From Pseudeuparius sepicola (lineage: Eukaryota > Arthropoda > Insecta > Coleoptera > Anthribidae), in assembly GCA_963920635.1 (NCBI GenBank), contig OY987301.1, positions 15,790,501 through 15,854,500 on the forward strand: a stretch of DNA of 64,000 nucleotides, read 5' to 3'. This document shows positions 23,510 to 36,420 of this stretch, piece by piece (the stretch's first letter is position 1; each line of letters begins with the position of its first letter). The notes below the pieces were generated by a model. The model was not told where the DNA came from. It saw only the letters and a list, made by a program, of their open reading frames with translations, and did no database searches. The translations under genes and the position numbers were made by a program.

Positions 23510-24253
23510 ATTATTGTTCTTCTTCTTCTTGGGAATATTGATGTGATCTACTGTTATACCTGTAGAAATATCAAAATGAGAAGAAAACTACGAAACATTT
23601 TGGGTCTTCTGAGTTCTGAGCCACGTATTTGTTATTTTTCATCAATAACTTATTATATCTGGTGAATCTATTCCTTTGACTTGTGAACTTACCAAACAAA
23701 ACCATATTAAGTATTTATATTTATATTTTGTATGCGCACGATTTTTTATGATTTCCACACAGGTAGAAACCATATTGCGTGAATACCGAATCTGAATTAT
23801 CGACGCAGTCAATTTGCCATGCCTATGCATAAATGCTTTATGATGTTTGCGAATGCAGAATATAGTATCCTCCCGTCTCGGAGACGAGCGTGCGATGCAT
23901 GGAAATCTGAGATTAAAAATTATAAAATCAGGGACGTAAAAATGAAAAAAAAATACCCATTTAAAAACTAATTTAAAGTTGCAAATTTTACAAGTAAATA
24001 CGTGGCGAACATGAAGACGCGTTATTTCAAAATTTCGTCGTGTAAAGAGGTTGTACCCACAGAAAAAAAACTATAGCATATATTTTCTGTGGTTGTACCA
24101 ACAATTAAGAAATTTGTTATAAGAAGATAATTTGAGAATAGAAAGACGAAGGAGCGAGCAGTCAGTAAAGACCAAACTACATCGTATTACTTTCCCCTTT
24201 TTGCTATTTCTAGTTAAGTTGGGAATCAGGAACCTTTGGCACTTAGAAAAGAA

Positions 24254-24459
24254 AATACTTCTTTTGCTTAACTCCACACCCCAAAACTTTGTTTTTTTGC
24301 ACTCGACGCGCGTTTCGCTAACCATGTTAGCATCTTTAGGCGATGATTAAGATTATTATTATTATTAGACTTAATCATCTCCTGATGATGGTTAGCAAAA
24401 CGCGCGTCGAGTGCAAAAAACTAAGTTTTGGGGTGTGGAGTTAAGCAAAAGAAGTACTA
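24254..24459. repeat. Head-to-head pair of Penelope-type terminal sequences
   Basis: The two arms, ACTTCTTTTGCTTAACTCCA and onward, are inverted copies around an ATTATTATTATTATTAG core. Each arm contains GCACTCGACGCGCGTTT(C/T)GC, the same sequence found at the 3' end of the Penelope-like fragment at 39.6 kb, including its hammerhead-like core. In the left arm the CTGATGA box has decayed to CTAAAGA. In the right arm GAAA has become AAAA. Confidence 0.65.
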
Positions 24460-24599
24460 TTTTTAGTATTTTCTATAAACAATAGTTAAATAATTAATAT
24501 ACTAAAGGTCATTTTTCCATTATACGCCTATTTATGTATTTGTTACAAGCGAAAAACCCTCGGAAAAACCAAATTGTAGACTTAAAATGCAGAAAATAT

Positions 24600-25012
24600 T
24601 CAAAAGCGTCATTAAAAGCTCAGAAATCGGCACTGTACGATTTTTTCAATAGGCCTTGGCGAGATGTAAACATCAAACGTCAGACGCGGAGCCATCGCCC
24701 GTTAAAAGTGACCAAATATTCAAAACCCGGCCACAAAAGCCCATTTAACTTTTCGTACACATTGCGAAATTGTTACCTATAACACCGCAATCTTTCATTA
24801 TAAATATTTTAGTGGGTTTGAATATCAATCTATTTTTCATGGAGGCTGCACAACAGGCAGCAGTTTGGAGTTTCTGTTGGGAAGCGCCATGCCTCGTCAT
24901 ACTTGACCTACGTAGAAGTTCTTTTTATGACTCGTACTTTATTTGCCTCGGCCAGAGGCCTCGGCAACTAAATTCCACATGGGTCATAAAAAGTTGACCT
25001 TTAGTGCCTTGC
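24600..25012 (+). repeat. Composite interspersed repeat A, copy 2 (internally deleted)
   Basis: This matches copy 1 at 20040 from GTCATTAAAAGCTCAGAAAT to TCATACTTGACCTA. It then jumps directly to GAAGTTCTTTTTATGACTC, the foldback part, missing about 130 bp. The shared order shows the repeat body and the foldback are one unit. The reading frames at 24534-24997 are repeat translations. Confidence 0.7.
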
Positions 25013-27440
25013 TACTACTTTTGTTAAAAACTATACTTTTTAGGTTGTAATAATTATTTTAATTTGAAATTATGGAAGATCAAGTTTTTATTAAAGAATA
25101 TAACCTGGCAGCACAATCAACCCTGTCTCCTCCGTACTTGATATAAACTCTCCTGGAATCCCGTTCGTCTAGTCCCGATATCTCATCTAGATTACACCAA
25201 TTTATCGGATTATAAGCCGGTAATTATTGCGAGTTCTCGCAAAATTCCAGTCATTCCTAGCGACCATTTCGAATAACTTTTGATGCGAACGTATATTAAA
25301 ATATTATTATCTAAAAATGTTCCCCGGCCATTAAGGTAGCGCGGAATTGCCTGGAATGCGGCATAGCGGACATGATTTGTAAGAAATATCATCGATAAAT
25401 TGTGGCGTATCATATGTGGCTGTGGGATTATTGCTCAATCGTTAAAATTATTGGGAGGCTTACCGCTGAATAGTACCCGCAGGAGCAACAGGAATCTTGA
25501 TACCTGATACTGCAATTTATGAATAGGTAATAACGAAGGAGCCATTCTGCAACAGTTAACCAGGCTGGCTTTCGAACATTCCGGTATAAGTTATCTTACA
25601 GATCACTTTTCAGCGAGTTTTTGTAGGTTAAGGAATACAGTTAGTTTTCTCGGATGTACTTTCATAAAATAAATGAATAATTTAAGGAAACTGCTTGGCT
25701 TAATTCGATTTGAATAAATGATGGTTTTAGCAATGAAAAAGTAGGACAATTATTAGGGAGAACACACTCTAGTAACTATAAGGGGAGAATACTAGTTATG
25801 ACGTTTTTATAGCTTGTCAAATACTTTTATTGGCAAAGCCAAATGATGTTAAAAGTATATCACATGAAATATCTTCAACTCTGTTACTATTGTGGCTATA
25901 TTTATGTTTCGTCTGTGTGGCTATGCAACTAAACATCACGTATAGTCCTCCTTACGGCAGAATGCGTGCGACGTAAGGGGGAAGAACTCGCAAATATTAT
26001 AGAATTAGTTACAGTTCAGAGGCGTAGCTCAATTTTGTGTAACTCACTGACTTAATTTTTATACAATTGTTATTTAATTTATTGTTAATATTATTCTTAA
26101 CGGTGATGCCTTAGACTATGGAGGAAGGCAAACCCTTATAACATTGGCAATTATTTGTCGTGCTTGAGAATGCAACGTTCTTTCCTGTTAACTCATTTTG
26201 CACACGTTAACTCCCGAACATACGAAACGCCACTGAGCTCTCTGAGCCGGCGGAAAAAACTTGCCAGCGGCCTAAAAAATGAGGTCTGTGTGGTAGACCA
26301 ACTACGCAGTTAACTTTACGTACTATAGAAACAGGCACAAAACGCGTTGGCTAACTGCTTTTGTCAGCCGACTGTTTGGTATAAGTGCTGTGTTGCCGTA
26401 TGTCAAAGGCGATGCTAGACGCGACTATGTTGAAAAAAATATAATAGGTGTTTTATCACACCGCGTTAAAAATAAATGATAAACAAAAACGGGTAAGTGG
26501 TCCCGTGATGCGAGCTTTATTTTTTCGGTATAACAGAGTTCAGAAAGTCGGCTTCAATATGATAAAACTTGTATTCGCCAATAAATAACTACTACCGTAT
26601 AGGAAATCTCGCAACGCTGCCCGCATTATTTAGAAACGTTTTCTTTCGTGCTTTGGACTATACATATACGGGGTGATTCAGTAATGTTAGTTTTCACATA
26701 TTTTTGTCTTTTGGGGCCGTTGTTTTGAACATATAGGGCGTCAAAGCTTTGTAAAAAATTAAAATAAATTGAATATTTCGTAAACCACAGAAGATCCATA
26801 AAATGTTGGTTATATTTTTATGTTTCAATTCGCCACTTGGTAACAGCTATAGATTTGCTTGTCGATTGATTATATTATGTAGGTATACCCGATCCACCAT
26901 CATTTTATCTCTGCCGAATCTGTGTTCGGAGAACTTTTGCCCCGTCCGTCATAATTTCGGGCCGATTATCTTTTCCCATGGGACAAAGATGATGGCCAAA
27001 AATCCGGCTAGATTGGTCTGCATGCAAGCCTAGCATTATAATAAGATGGGCCATGGGCCCCATCGCATTCTGTAGCGGGTGTGTGCCCTATAATTTCGCG
27101 GCATGCCGGTCTGGACTGGAGCGGAGCGTCCATTATTTTTACCTGCGCATCGCGCAGCCCACTCAGTGGCGCACCCATATCTAATATCGCCACACCTAAG
27201 TAGAAGTCTTATTTAGGCAAAAATATACATATTAAAATGTTCCAAAACATTCAACACCGAAGATGCAGAAAGTTTGTTGTATTGTTTTATAGGTGTGTGT
27301 TGTCGAATTAGAAGATACGATGTACCTACAATAAATTTAACATTCACATAACTTTTGTCCAAAATTTTGAATCCAATTATCTCATGTTCAAAAAAAGAGG
27401 AGGTTATATCAATTCGGTTGTATGTTTTTTATTTTTTTTT
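25013..27440. other. Mostly unique intronic sequence
   Basis: No repeats or exons are supported. The stretches 25100-25440 and 26990-27190 are GC-richer and non-repetitive and may be conserved regulatory DNA. The second has GGGCCATGGGCCC near 27048 and several CpG-rich blocks. At 26668 an ACGGGGTGATTCAGTAATG end-like motif has no mirror partner. Confidence 0.35.
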
Positions 27441-27444
27441 TTTT

Positions 27445-27860
27445 GTTACCTCAGAACTCCGTCATTTATAAACCGATTTGGACAATTTTTTTTTATTTGA
27501 AAGAGTATACCTACAGGATGGTCCCATTTAAAAGAAAAAATGGGTTAATGGTGGACAAATAGGGGATGAAATTTCATATTGAACCGATTAAATGATTATT
27601 TTTTTATTAGAAAGGGAGTACCTTAGAGGTGGTCCCATTTAACTTTAAAGAAAAAATTCCACCTCTAAGGGTAGATAAATAGGGGATGAAAGTTCATATT
27701 GGACCGATTTGGATGATTCTTATTTTATTAGAAAGGGGTTACCTAGGGGTGGTCGCATTTAAATCTGAAGAGTAATTAAATTTGAAGAGAAAAATGCCAA
27801 TCCTAAGGGTGGATAAATAGGGGATGGAATTTAATATTGGACCGATTTCGATAATTCTTA
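27445..27860. repeat. Degenerate tandem repeat, about 120 bp per unit, three units
   Basis: Each unit contains AACCGATTTGGA(T/C)-like, ATTAGAAAGGGGTTACC-like and GGTGGTCCCATTTAA-like blocks, followed by GATAAATAGGGGATGAAA. Units begin near 27475, 27590 and 27715. Confidence 0.65.
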
Positions 27861-27899
27861 ATAAATCACTAAAAAAATAAGAAATAAAATTTTTTTTAC

Positions 27900-28318
27900 A
27901 AAAAAGTAAAAACCGACTTCAAAAATTTGCCCGTATGCACACTCCACTAAAAATTAAAAAAAAATAAGAAAAAATAACACCGACTTCACAAATTTGCCCG
28001 TCTACACATTTCAACTAAAATTTTAGAAATATTTTTCTCTTTCTAAATTGATTTATCTTACCTCCATAAACAAGGCAGTAAGTTATGATGTATGTTGGAT
28101 ATGATGTATTCATATCTAAATAGATTTAAGTAAATTCCTTGCCTCGACTGTCACCAAATCCAAAGATAACTCAATTTAGAAAGAGAAAAATATAAAATTT
28201 TAGTTGAAATGTGCATACGGGCAAATTTGTGAAGTCGGTGTTATTTTTTCTTTTTTTTTTAATTTTTAGTGGAGTGTGCCTGTGCATACGGGCAAATTTT
28301 TGAAGTCGGTTTTTGAAT
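27900..28318. mobile_element. Foldback element ending AAACCGACTTCAAAAATTTG
   Basis: The left segment AAACCGACTTCAAAAATTTGCCCGT is mirrored by ACGGGCAAATTTTTGAAGTCGGTTT. A second inner mirrored pair is GACTTCACAAATTTGCCCGT. The arms meet around 28110. The adjacent 27445-27860 tandem repeats often accompany this AACCGACTTC motif type in insects, but I cannot test that here. Confidence 0.7.
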
Positions 28319-30803
28319 ATCCGAGTGCGATTTTCTAAAAAAAAAAACGTTGATTTTTTTACTTTTTTTACTTAGATATAATAATTGTAGGTCCTTAAAG
28401 CACTTAAGATTCAAAATTTTGAAACAGCACCAGTTGGAAAAAATTTTAGGTTATGCAGTCCAAAAGTGCTCGGCCCCCAAGGAGGCCATTTAAAAATTGC
28501 ATGCCCTCATATAGTTATGGCTATATCTCTGTTACTCGATGTTCAAAGAGCTCTGTTGGACATTTATTTTCTAGATAAAAAATAAAAATAAAAAATGTTA
28601 AAAAATGTTAAGGGGGTTAAAAAATAACTATGAACACCCTGCATCTATAATAAGCAGTAGACATTATCTATAACATAAGCAGTAGACATTATCTATAACA
28701 GTTTAAAAAATAACCTATCTTCCTACCTATACAGGTTGTAAAAAATAAGTGAGAAAAAATTCAAGGGGTAATTCAGAATCTAAAACATAACCCTGAATAT
28801 GTTTAAGAAAAAAGATGCAGGATGATTCAGTTTACATTTTATTTTCTTTACTTCAAATAACTCTTTTGATATACAGTAAGTAACACAGATAAGTTAGCAA
28901 TAGGTTTTTTTTATACCTATAAAATATTGTGTGTTGTCTATTTGCCAAAATGTTGCATTTTTCTTGAAATGTGAACCATATTGTAGCTAAGCCTCTTATT
29001 TTTGAATAAACTTTAAGGTACGACGAGAGATACGTCGACAGGTACGACCGCTCCCATAATTTGTCGTATGTACCTAATGTTGCTTTTATTTATTTAGTTT
29101 AGCAAAAAAGACGATGCACAACATTTATAGGGAAAAAACCACGCACGCCGCTGTCGCGTGTGCTCCCTAGACGCACTCCGCTCCAGGACACTCGTTAAGC
29201 GCAATTAGATCCCGGCCTATAACTCATAATTACTTAATAACAGCGCCGGTAATAACATGGTGGCAGCGGCCGCATTGCTCCGCTGCATTTTTTCAAGTCG
29301 CGGTCGGAGGGGGAGGCCTCGGTGGGGAGGGGGAAGGGGGGTCGAACGACCCCAAATTATATGGGGATGCCTCCGGCTGGATCCATTTCTAATGCACATT
29401 ATTGGGGTTTTTAGGGCGATTGCTGCTGTGGATGTGTTTGGGAGTAGACCGCGGGCTTTTCTGTGTCTGTCTGGCATTTCTTCTTTTTGTTGGGACGACA
29501 CGCAAGACAATCATCCTGTTATTATGAATAATTCCCAAATAAAAAATGTCCCTAATATGGGGTCTGTTTTGTTCCAATAGAAATTCTGAACTGGTGTTCT
29601 CAGCGATCTACTGGAATTACTTTTTTGTATCCCGCTGTTCTGCTGCGCTAGAACTGGTTCAGAACTATTGTTGGAACAAATAGCTACGATTTCTACAATT
29701 TTTGAAACAAAAATATCTCACAATTTTCCATTAAAATTGACATTTATCTTTATACTTCGCAGTTCTATTAAGCCTAATTGAAAAAAGAAAATGTAGTATT
29801 ACTAGTAATTGCAAAAATTCTGCGGATGACAGATTCTTTTAATTTATCTTGGCTGGGGCTACCAACTGTGATTACAATTGATTTTTTTCTGTTAGATTTT
29901 GACAGAAGATTGGAAAAGTAGCGTTAGTTTCTGTTCTTTTAATTTTAGGTGTGACATTTTCTTACTCAATCCAAACTAGGAGTATTATACCCAAAAAGCA
30001 ACCGCATGCCTCAACGAGGAAAAAGTAGCAATTAGTATTATGCTTATGTTTATTACTAACTGAAAATCCAGTACAAATATTTTTAGAAAATTTTTCATTG
30101 TCTGTGACTCAGGATCATTTTGGAAATATTTGCGAACTCAAAAAAATTCTTATAATAATTCAATCACTAGGCAGATTATAAGTGAAAACACAGAAAATAT
30201 ACGCTACACGGACAGAAGTGCCAGTAGCATTGTGCTCATAAAATATCTCTAGCACATCGAAACTTGGTTTTGCATTGGCCTAACAGAAGGCATTCGATTT
30301 TCAAAACCCCGAGGTTCCGTGGTTTGAAAGTAAGAAAAAAATTTTAACTTTATTTTCGGATTCTACAATTTTTGAAACAAAAATATCTGTCATTGGAAAC
30401 CTTGTTTATTTTAAAACAAAATTTGACGTTTTGGCCTAAATCACTGAATAACCTAAACATTGTATACCCTATCGCAAAAAAATCGGACGACAAAAATACA
30501 AAAGGTACTGTAAAGTATAAAAATACTTTATTTTCATAGTAGCCGTATAAGGCACATAATATTATGTAGATCATTATTATTAATTATTGTTCTTTTTTTA
30601 CTGAAAAGCAGTTCAAGATACGAAAGAAGCCGATAGATCTTTTTTATTACAAAATGATGCAACATTGACGAAAAGAAATTGTTTTTGAAAAAGCAGTTGC
30701 GCATCATCTTTTTTTATTAAGGATGACGTATATGTACCACCAAGTTTTATAAAAATATCTACTTAGCGTAGTTTCGAAGTTATTGAAAAACATAAAAAAT
30801 CCT
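28319..30803. other. Intronic stretch; GC-rich island at 29110-29580
   Basis: 28645-28700 has a 25-bp direct duplication (AAGCAGTAGACATTATCTAT). 29110-29580 is GC-rich, and open frames on both strands there follow from composition. A short sequence TTCTACAATTTTTGAAACAA occurs at about 29690 and again at 30360. No exon is supported. Confidence 0.35.
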
Positions 30804-31191
30804 TATACAGGGTGAGTCTGAAATAACTGGCATCCTTTTTTTGGGTAAGAGAGATGGACATTCTGAACAACTTTTCTTAATAATTTTTTTTCCTATCGCC
30901 GAAATTTTTCTCTAATTTACCCACCTAAAATGCACCCTCTATGAAGACACGGCACTGACGAATAGCGTAAACTCGGTCTCAAAATACTATATTAGTTGAT
31001 GATTTACCATTTTCTAGTCGGATGTTGGCAGGGCGCCAGTGCCGTGTTTTTATAGAGGGGGGATTTTGAGGGGATGAATTCTAGAAAAATCTCGGCGCTA
31101 GGAAAAAAAATTATTAAGAAAAGTGGTTCAGAATGACCATCTCTATTACCCAAAAAAAAGGATGCCAGTTATTTCAGACTCACCCTGTATA
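30804..31191. mobile_element. Foldback element ending TATACAGGGTGAGTCTGAAA
   Basis: This is a compact 388-bp mirror pair, with ends TATACAGGGTGAGTCTGAAA and TTTCAGACTCACCCTGTATA. The inner arms ACGGCACTG and CAGTGCCGT lie near the centre. There is no coding capacity. Confidence 0.85.
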
Positions 31192-31479
31192 CCAAAAAAA
31201 TAAAGCAAAAACATACCTTTCCTTATATGAACTTTTTGTCTTAAAATCATGCACAGATTAACCCTCTTAAATATTGACATTCAATTATGCATTAACCACA
31301 ACCTCAGAGAAATAACCTATTTCTCTGAGACCACAACGATATATTATATTACCTATATCATTGATTCGCCAGTTATTTTTCAATTTTTTGAAAAGATATA
31401 AGCAACACCTTCGAAAATGAAAATATTGTTATACAATACCAATGAACCCAGAATCTCCGTCGCTTATACATAGAATACC

Positions 31480-31910
31480 CCACAAAGTTCCATTATGGTA
31501 CCCTTCCGATTTTACTAAAGTTATCATCCACTTCCAATTCGATATCGCTAATTCGACCGCCGGACGGCCGAAAAACGCTCGAATCCCGAAAAAGACAAGA
31601 GGGCCCGCTCGCTGATAGCGCATTATCAATCGGGCGTAAACCCCGAACCCCTTTATCGCGGCAGGGGCCCATTATCCTCTCTTACCTGGCTGAGTGCTTT
31701 GCCTTGTCGGAGATAGGGCGCTTCTCGCTTTATCGCAGGTCCGCCTTTGCAGCATCCGCTCTCTCACAGTAGGTATCTGCGGGACGCATACCTGTGGGGG
31801 CGCATCGGCCGCCCGAAAAGTCTGGGCCCCTTAGGCTATCGGGAAATATGAGCGAAAGGGTGGTCTCCGGGTCAACAGGCTGCGACAAGTCTCCTCGGGT
31901 CATGTATCAC
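31480..31910. promoter_or_regulatory. GC-rich intronic island, candidate regulatory element
   Basis: The sequence is non-repetitive, with GACCGCCGGACGGCC, two TTTATCGC motifs and GGGGCCCATTATC. No splice-bounded frame is evident. Support is compositional only. Confidence 0.3.
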
Positions 31911-32005
31911 TAGATCGATTGTTCCATTGTTCAAGAACATATGTCCATACATTTTGTTCAGGACCAGGACCAAACACTAGCATAGCGCATAGCAATCTTG
32001 TTTGA

Positions 32006-32155
32006 ACGTCGCGAAGGAAGAAACAGTTAGCAACAGATATAGTTGAAGATAGGATACCATCAACTGATCTGCCAATTATTGACGAAGCTATTTATGAAGA
32101 GGATGATGAAGTTGACACGGAATTAGATCTGGTGGAGGAGAACGGAAAAGAGTAG
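32006..32155 (+). other. Short acidic reading frame, unrecognised
   Basis: After a TGA, a frame runs TSRRKKQLATDIVEDR, then an acidic stretch with YEEDDEVDTELDLVEE, ending at TAG. It starts without Met and resembles the acidic tail of a transposon or nuclear protein, but no family is recognisable. It may be a decayed fragment or chance. Confidence 0.25.
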
Positions 32156-33785
32156 GCATTTGTATAAGTGTAATATTTTCAGGACAGGAGTGGAAGGGAG
32201 AGATACACCCGAGAATTTAAGAAGCTGTATCTCGGAAACTAATGGGCAAACATAAACCATTTTGGTTTCAAATTGTGGCAATGAGACACTATGGAAGAAG
32301 GTAAAAAAATTCGCTGTTTTCTGGATTTTTAACAAAGTTTTAGCACACCTTGGAATATTCATTGGACTAACATCATAAACAACTCACCAAAAAATCAGAA
32401 CTACCCTCTTTAAGCGACAAAGTTACTGGATCAACCTTAGACTAAAGATAATATAGACGGACCTTCAAATACAAAACTTTGTGGCCAACATTTCTATGTT
32501 TACCAATACAAAACTTTGTTGTATTGCCACTTACTCTATATAGAATTTATTGAAACATTTAAAAACATATTAGAATAGAATGGAGAAGAATAGAACGAAT
32601 AATGGGATATTTAAATAAAAATAAGTGAATAAGATTATACATACTTTGTTTTATATATATTTTGTGAAAAAAACATAACGAAAAGTTTTGCGTTTGTTGT
32701 CGTGGCGTGGCGTTTCAGATACAGTTTCGTGCGAATTTTTCCGTTTGGGTCGTTTTCTGTGATCGATAGATTGTTTATTAAGTTGAACTCGAGGTTGAAC
32801 TATACAAGGAACATTAAAAAGGGAATAAATAAAGTGCTTGGTGTGTGGTATGAGTAATTTACACAATAGCATAACCTTTCACAGGTAAGTGAAGTTACAA
32901 TGAGTTCAGAGGGGTTGCATCTCCTAGGAAGGAAACTGCCTTACGCATTATTGTAATTTCTTGTGATTTTTACATGAATTCCACCTCAGAATCCGTATTG
33001 CCAGAGTTAATAGGGTGCAAATAACTCCTTGACCCTGAAAAAATTCATTCAAATTAATAAACCATAAATACCTAGAGACGTCAAATAATGATATAAATTT
33101 TCCTTGTTCTATTTATTGCTTTAACCATAAAAATATTTTTTTGCATACGCTACTGGTGGGCTTTGTCCAAAAAGGTGCTCCACTATCACAAGGAATGTTT
33201 TCTTTTCGTATTGTATATGCTGGTTGATTACAATGCCATAAGAAAGGAGCGTCTCTATATTATCTTTAGTCTGAGGGATCAAGGGATTGAATATTATTTG
33301 AATGGTGTTACACGCTTGCAGGTATTCCCAAAATAAAGGAATTATGAGAATGTTAATTGTCATTTTATTGCATTAAGCTTTTAATTTGCCCGTTTTATTG
33401 TGCCAATCAACTCTTCAATGCGGCACCGGCTGGCGCTCTCGTTAGTGCCGGACTACTGAGGCGCAGACTGCGGTTGGCTCGGTTCGACCGAGAAGAGTTC
33501 ATTTCTTGTGCCCTTTTTTTGGAGCGGACCCCACGAGAGCAGTAAATAACAAGGTTTTATGTTTGCTTAGTTAATCATGATTATATGACGTTCTGTTCGT
33601 TAAATTGATTTCGTTTTATTACAGTTTAATTGACCGTATTCCTTCGCGGACTGTTTCCATGTCTGGCCACCGTAAAAAATTAGATTTTCAGAACGGCGCG
33701 TAGCAGATGACGGCTCACTGATACCACCACTCGGATTCTGATGAAGAATTCGACAAAATTTTTACATTTTATTTAAAAAGAAAAC
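32156..33785. other. Intronic stretch, no supported gene
   Basis: No repeat or exon is seen with confidence. 33410-33545 is GC-richer and open on the plus strand, but without a domain, signal or clear splice sites. Confidence 0.35.
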
Positions 33786-34138
33786 AATGGTGTTTGAATG
33801 TACAATTACCTAATCTACGAAATTTGAAAGAGGTAGGTATGTGCTAATTTTATTTTTCGAATTTTGGCGTGAGAGCACATTTTGGCGATTTGAATGCAAA
33901 CAGTTGATTTTATCGTTATGAAACAAGAGTACTTACCCTTTTGTTGCAGACTTAAAAGGTGCACTAAAATTCTAACCCAGCAAAACCAAAAAGAAAACCC
34001 CAAAAAAGTAACGAGTAAAAGCAGAATCCAAAAATAGCAAGTGTGTGAGTTATATAGAAATTGACATCTTCAGCTGATTCTCTATCCCAAAAAACACAGC
34101 AGTGCCAAATTTCAGTTCAGCAGCTTGATTATTTTGGT
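33786..34138 (-). repeat. Solo arm of the 4066-4700 repeat family
   Basis: This matches the arm with AAACAGTTGATTTTATCGTTATGAAACAAGAGTAC and the downstream 'aaatttcagttcagcagcttgattattttgg'-like segment seen at 7700, 48300 and 57330. It has no mirror arm. Confidence 0.6.
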
Positions 34139-34144
34139 AGATAA

Positions 34145-34727
34145 ACAGGGTGGTCCAACTTTTATGAATAATAATTTAAGAATCTATAGAAAACGTCAAA
34201 ATTAGTAGATTTTTCATGTAAATATGTATCGAAATCCTAACAATCCTAACGGTTTTCGTTACACAGTACGTCAAAGTTCAATTTTCTTTTCAAGTTTTCT
34301 TTTATTCTTCCTAAAGGAAGACAGCTGAGGAGAACATATATGCAGTCAAGAGACAACATAATAAATGCCATAAATTAAAAAAAATCCGCCCTTCTACTTC
34401 CACCAGTGCGGGAGAGGCGGAGGTCAACCGTCATTTTTTTAATAAAATATTATAAGTCAATGGAAAAGTATTTTTTTTCATTCATTAAACTTCTAAATCA
34501 ATGCTAAGAAAAATTTTTTCATTTTTTTCAGAAAATGCATCTGCCATTTTTGTGCGTTTTAAATTTTTTAGCAGAAGAAAATCAAAGTAGGTCAAATTGA
34601 AATTTGACGTCCTTACCGTTAGGATTGCGATACATGTTTATATGAAAAAATCCACTTATTTTGACTTTTTTCGACTTTTTCTATAGATTCTTGAAGTTTT
34701 ATCCATAAAAGATGGACCACCTTGTAT
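34145..34727. mobile_element. Foldback element ending ACAGGGTGGTCCAACTTTTA
   Basis: The left end ACAGGGTGGTCCAACTTTTA is mirrored by TAAAAGATGGACCACCTTGT. Both arms share GAAAAAGTC/GACTTTTT blocks and the 'cgttaggattgcgatac' segment. The centre has a short GC-rich block near 34400. A single arm of the family lies at 3290-3352. Confidence 0.7.
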
Positions 34728-35289
34728 AGCCATAACTCGATTAAGAAAATAACTCCCTGTATCGCTAACACAAAATTTCTATAAGGCATATTGTCTCCAA
34801 TCATATTTTGATTCCTCTATTCTTCTGTTTCAGGATTTCCTATTCCTAATGGACCACACTGTACAGTTTGTACAATGTATTAATACGCATTGGGTGATGC
34901 AATGACCTATTTACAGCACTAATGCTGTATGTTACCAACTTGATGGACAATGATGGCTGATATAAATGTTATGCGTGCAGAATGTTCGATTTTCTCTACT
35001 TATTTACGATGTTATTTTCATTAGCAACGAGGCCATAAAGTATAAAGCGAAGGATGCGCGTAAGAAATTCCACATTCGCGATGTTCAAGACTAATAATTA
35101 ATTAAGAAATAAAAATCCTATTTCTCACAATAATGAAGCAACTTCTCTAACAAGTCAGGCACATCCACGGAATCCGAGGTAAATACACGAGCGAGAGGTT
35201 AATAGCACACATTCTAAACATTTTCACACACTAATTAAAAATCCATCTATAATAAAGGACTCGGCAACTGGTCCTTCATTATAAAGTCA

Positions 35290-35600
35290 AAGTAGAGAAA
35301 ATTGCTTCGATTCAGCGGCTTTTGTCGAATGCCCAACCTGTTCCCAACGTACGGGACTCTTGCGGGACAGTCTTATATTTGCCGTGTGGACGAGGTTTCG
35401 AAACGCCGATTACGTAAAATAAACTTAATTATAATCTAGAGAGTCTCGGCTCCGTTAATAACAATATTAATTTAGCATTTATTTTTCGTATTAAGCCGGC
35501 GTTAATATGTCGACAATGACGGTCATTACTATTACTTTTGAGTTGTGTGCGAGTCTCGGTGCGGACTCAAGAATCTTTTATACACGTCTTGCATCGACAG
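35290..35600. promoter_or_regulatory. Homeodomain-core-dense island
   Basis: Between 35420 and 35505 there are many TAAT/ATTA cores (TTAATTATAATC, TTAATAACAATATTAATTTAG, TATTAAGCCGGCGTTAATATG) in a non-repetitive GC-mixed context. This is suggestive of an enhancer but not proof. Confidence 0.3.
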
Positions 35601-36420
35601 TTGTGAAATACATGTTATTATAAGTTCTGCAACAAACTTTTTTTTTTGTTAAATGAAAGAACATAATGCTTTCAAGGGAACGGTGCAAAGTGGACTTGGC
35701 TCACAAGTTAGTTGACTAGTGAAGTTTTGCTAAATTAAACTAAAAGTGGCATTCATTATTATTGTTGATAAATAATAGAGTATAGGGTACAAATGTACAA
35801 ATACACCGTACTAACTGTTGTGTTTTTCACCCTAAAAAGTTTACTATACAATAGGATGTCGCAATAGTTGACAAACCAAAATCTGCCTGTATAGATGAAG
35901 CACCCTACACCTACTTAGATAAAATATTGTTTGATTATCTTTTGTATTTCATAGAATTAATTTGGGAGCTATTAAACATCCGTATTGGCTCTAATTTCAA
36001 ACTTTTTGTGGTTTGGGCATCAACGAATGTCTATAAATTAGGAATCAAGTTAGGAATGTTCCTCAACTGACGCAACGAATTGCAACGAGGTTCAAATATC
36101 AATAATTATCGTACTATTTGCATTTGATACGGTTGCGGCGCCTAATCCGCGCTATTTTTGAAAAACGCCGAACGTTTGATATATATGTGGCGCCAAGTCC
36201 GCCAAGATAATGTTACTAATAGATTCTTTATCGTGGTTTCGGTGGGTTTGTTTTGATAATATGCTCCACATCAGTTTGACGGGTTGTTTTTTTCACGCCG
36301 CTTGTTTTTTTTTTTGAAGAGACGCCGACATGTTGAAACAAACACAACAGATGGTTTAAATAGGAAAACTGGCGACGGCTGAGCGATTGCTAGATTCGAG
36401 CAACACTAGAGTATCTGGAC

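Noticed and set aside
27445..27860. CRISPR-like array
   Set aside because: The units are long, diverged and without constant short repeats or spacers, and the genome is eukaryotic.
29217..29580. Overlapping frames of 97-107 aa on both strands
   Set aside because: GC-rich island with both strands open. There is no start or splice context and no recognisable domain.
33357..33545. 62-aa plus-strand frame as an exon
   Set aside because: The start is AT-rich, the end is Arg/Leu-rich from GC content, and no donor or homology is visible.
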